Source: Bordetella parapertussis
GTDB lineage: Bacteria; Pseudomonadota; Gammaproteobacteria; Burkholderiales; Burkholderiaceae_C
Reading direction: 5' to 3'
Assembly (NCBI GenBank): GCA_945861305.1
Contig: CAMATW010000054.1
Location: forward strand, 1-7,823
DNA length: 7,823 nucleotides
The notes beneath the pieces are model-generated. The model saw nothing but the letters and a program-made list of their open reading frames with translations, did no database searches and had not been told where the DNA came from. Both the position numbers and the translations under genes were made by a program. This document shows, piece by piece, positions 6,445 through 7,823 of this stretch (its first letter is position 1; every line of letters starts with the position of its first letter).

Positions 6445-6969
6445 ATGTTTTCTAAACTGACTCAAAACGCGGTCAACACCATGCTGTGGGTATGCAAGCA
6501 CCAAGACAATGGGCCAGTCACCACCGACCTTGTGAGTAAGCGACTTGGCTTGTCGGTGTCTTATTTAGAGGCCTTGTTCTCACAACTTAAAAAACATGGG
6601 TTTGTGGTTTCTTTTCGCGGCCCTGGTGGTGGTTATTGCACTCAAAGCAATCCCGCAGAATTGATGTTGTTAGATCTGGTTAAACATTTCGATTTTCAAG
6701 AGCAAACTAAACAACGTCTGCGCGAAGACCACGGTGAGATGAGCAAGGATGTGGTTTCGCATTTGATGAAAAGTTTTTGGGAAACCCACTTGAAGGGTTT
6801 GAGTTTGGCCGATGTGATGAACCAAGTGCCAAATGACGCTTGGGGCGGTGTGCCTTCAACCACAGCCTCATCCAAACTCGATCCGAGGAAATTTAAACCG
6901 CTTCAAGTGCCCAAATTACCCTCTGGCCCCAATTCTGTGTTCTCATTGGCCCACTCTTTGGCAGCCTAG
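6445..6969 (+). CDS. Rrf2-family transcriptional regulator without Fe-S cysteine cluster
   Basis: A 174-residue protein. Residues 1-64 match the Rrf2/IscR winged helix: a FSKLTQNAVNTMLWV opening helix, recognition region LGLSVSYLEALFSQLKKHGFV and the wing RGPGGGY (58-64). A later helix, MKSFWETHLKGLSLADVM (108-125), aligns with the IscR dimerisation and linker region. IscR, NsrR and RsrR-type sensors bind an Fe-S cluster, IscR and NsrR using three clustered cysteines in the middle. Here only Cys17 and Cys65 exist, so a classical cluster is unlikely. After about residue 127 it has an unusual Pro/Ser-rich tail of about 47 residues that IscR lacks. The ATG at 6445 has TTGGAGAT just upstream (GGAG 6435-6438, 6-base spacing), preferred over an in-frame GTG at 6409. 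It is divergent from the MerR-type gene; the target genes are unknown. Confidence 0.87.
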   Translation: MFSKLTQNAVNTMLWVCKHQDNGPVTTDLVSKRLGLSVSYLEALFSQLKKHGFVVSFRGPGGGYCTQSNPAELMLLDLVKHFDFQEQTKQRLREDHGEMSKDVVSHLMKSFWETHLKGLSLADVMNQVPNDAWGGVPSTTASSKLDPRKFKPLQVPKLPSGPNSVFSLAHSLAA

Positions 6970-7005
6970 TCGCAAGCATTCATCTGCAAGGCCATGCGCT
7001 AAAGT

Positions 7006-7032
7006 CTGCATCTTTTGAATAATAAGATGCAG
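7006..7032 (+). other. Stem-loop before the channel gene (weak terminator or 5' leader hairpin)
   Basis: CTGCATCTT (7006-7014) pairs perfectly with AAGATGCAG (7024-7032) around a 9-base AU-rich loop. It lies 37 bases after the Rrf2-type stop and ends only 4 bases before the ATG at 7037. It is not followed by a proper T-run (TTGTAT only), so as an intrinsic terminator it is weak. It occupies exactly the ribosome-binding position of the channel gene. Confidence 0.6.
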
Positions 7033-7036
7033 TTGT

Positions 7037-7823
7037 ATGAATCACACCTACCACTCCAGCAGTCCTTGGAAAAATCGAATTGAAGATTTCATGGAAAACC
7101 CATGGATTCAAAATCTTTTGGTTTTTCTGATTTTGCTCAATGCAGTGATTCTCGGTTTAGAAACCGATGCCGACATCATGGACAGAATGGGGCAGCAGCT
7201 GCTCCTAATTGACCATGTGATTTTATGGATTTTCATCGCTGAAATCGTGGTTCTCATCACTGCCAGAGGACTGGCTTATTTCAAAGACCCTTGGTGTGTC
7301 TTCGACTTCATTGTTGTCGGCATTGCGTTAATCCCTGCTTCTGGCTCTTTGTCTGTCTTACGAGCGTTAAGGGTTTTGCGGGTACTTCGCCTGATCAACA
7401 AGGTCGAAAGTATGCGCAAGGTGGTCGGCGGTTTGCTGAGCGCTTTGCCAGGACTAGGCTCTGTCTTTGGTTTGATTTTGATTATTTTTTATGTGGCTGC
7501 AGTGATTGCGACCAATCTCTTTCGCCATGATTTTCCCCAATGGTTTGGCAACTTAGGGTCAACTGCTTTTACCTTGTTTCAAATCATGACCTTGGAAGGT
7601 TGGTCACAAGAATTGGCCAGACCGGTCATGGAGGTGTTCCCCTATGCATGGATATTTTTTGTTATTTTTATTCTCATCGCCACCTTTATCGTCTTCAACT
7701 TGTTCATCGCTGTCATTGTGGACTCCATCACGGCCGATAAAGAACAAGACCGAAAGGACCACGCACAATTTAATGCCATAGAGCACGAGTTGCGTATCGT
7801 GCACCGCGAACTCAGTGAAATGC
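7037..7823 (+). CDS. Single-domain voltage-gated cation channel (NaChBac/CavMr superfamily), nearly complete
   Basis: 262 residues are visible and the gene continues past the right edge; NaChBac is about 274. This six-helix inner-membrane subunit forms homotetramers that open on depolarisation. Approximate segments: S1 23-42, S2 55-77 with Glu69 in its core, S3 85-100 (DPWCVFDFIVVG), S4 105-122 with four gating arginines at 109, 112, 115 and 118, S5 135-160, pore loop 172-192, S6 201-229 ending FNLFIAVIVDSI. A charged neck and the start of a probable coiled coil follow. The selectivity filter TLEGWSQ (185-191) keeps Glu187 and Trp189, but has Gly188 where NaChBac and NavAb have Ser. That glycine is reported to favour Ca2+ in CavMr, so Na+ or Ca2+ permeation is open. 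The ATG at 7037 has no clear Shine-Dalgarno; it is chosen because the N-terminal helix before S1 is needed. Confidence 0.92.
   Translation, partial: MNHTYHSSSPWKNRIEDFMENPWIQNLLVFLILLNAVILGLETDADIMDRMGQQLLLIDHVILWIFIAEIVVLITARGLAYFKDPWCVFDFIVVGIALIPASGSLSVLRALRVLRVLRLINKVESMRKVVGGLLSALPGLGSVFGLILIIFYVAAVIATNLFRHDFPQWFGNLGSTAFTLFQIMTLEGWSQELARPVMEVFPYAWIFFVIFILIATFIVFNLFIAVIVDSITADKEQDRKDHAQFNAIEHELRIVHRELSEM

Noticed and set aside
7006..7037. Confident intrinsic terminator after the Rrf2-type gene
   Set aside because: The stem is AT-rich and not followed by a T-run, so only a stem-loop is reported.
7604..7804. Open frame antisense to the channel gene
   Set aside because: It mirrors hydrophobic and charged codons of the channel, has no recognisable domain or ribosome site, and lies wholly inside a well-supported gene.
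1..7823. tRNA, rRNA, CRISPR, insertion sequence or integration-site signals
   Set aside because: None was seen: there are no spaced repeats, no transposase or integrase coding and no cloverleaf-like segments in the spacers.

Overview
The window looks like a stretch of betaproteobacterial (Burkholderiales, probably Comamonadaceae-like freshwater) chromosome. This is an inference from protein style: the SerC variant with a GGAIAENAIVPMNL segment, a WERRY-type MerR regulator with a CECPRH-type helical tail, an Lrp regulator paired with a homodimeric pyruvate-dehydrogenase-type E1, and strong GGAG ribosome binding sites with AT-rich intergenic DNA. No genus can be fixed from the sequence alone. 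Coding density is high, and there are no tRNAs, rRNAs, insertion sequences, CRISPR arrays or phage genes. No gene-free stretch exceeds 300 bases.

Layout, left to right. Bases 1-416 (-) hold the N-terminal part of a phytanoyl-CoA-dioxygenase-type Fe(II)/2-oxoglutarate oxygenase. Across a 133-bp divergent promoter region lies a small exported TPR protein (550-987, +). Its end overlaps the end of a convergent Lrp/AsnC regulator (977-1456, -). That regulator diverges across about 106 bp of AT-rich DNA from a complete homodimeric 2-oxoacid dehydrogenase E1 (1563-4190, +; AceE/MdeB type) with no E2 or E3 gene beside it. The E1 converges, with a 10-bp overlap, on serC (4181-5263, -). serC follows a MerR-family regulator (5269-6270, -) by 5 bp and is probably co-transcribed with it. 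A 174-bp regulatory region rich in palindromes and A/T tracts separates the MerR gene from a divergent Rrf2-family regulator (6445-6969, +). A hairpin then precedes a nearly complete single-domain voltage-gated cation channel (7037 to the window end, +).

Functional reading. Two metabolic genes, the E1 and serC, each sit beside a regulator: Lrp for the E1 and MerR-like for serC. The Lrp/E1 pair resembles the mdeR/mdeB arrangement of Pseudomonas putida, where the E1 is linked to 2-oxobutyrate made from methionine. A link to amino-acid-derived 2-oxoacid oxidation is therefore plausible but unproven.

The most notable item is the channel. Its selectivity filter reads TLEGWSQ, with glycine where most characterised bacterial Nav channels have serine. 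That glycine is reported as the determinant of Ca2+ selectivity in the native prokaryotic Ca2+ channel CavMr. Second tier: an Rrf2 regulator without the Fe-S cysteine cluster, and a MerR protein with a cobalamin-domain-like middle region that lacks the B12 signature and a Cys/His-bearing tail.
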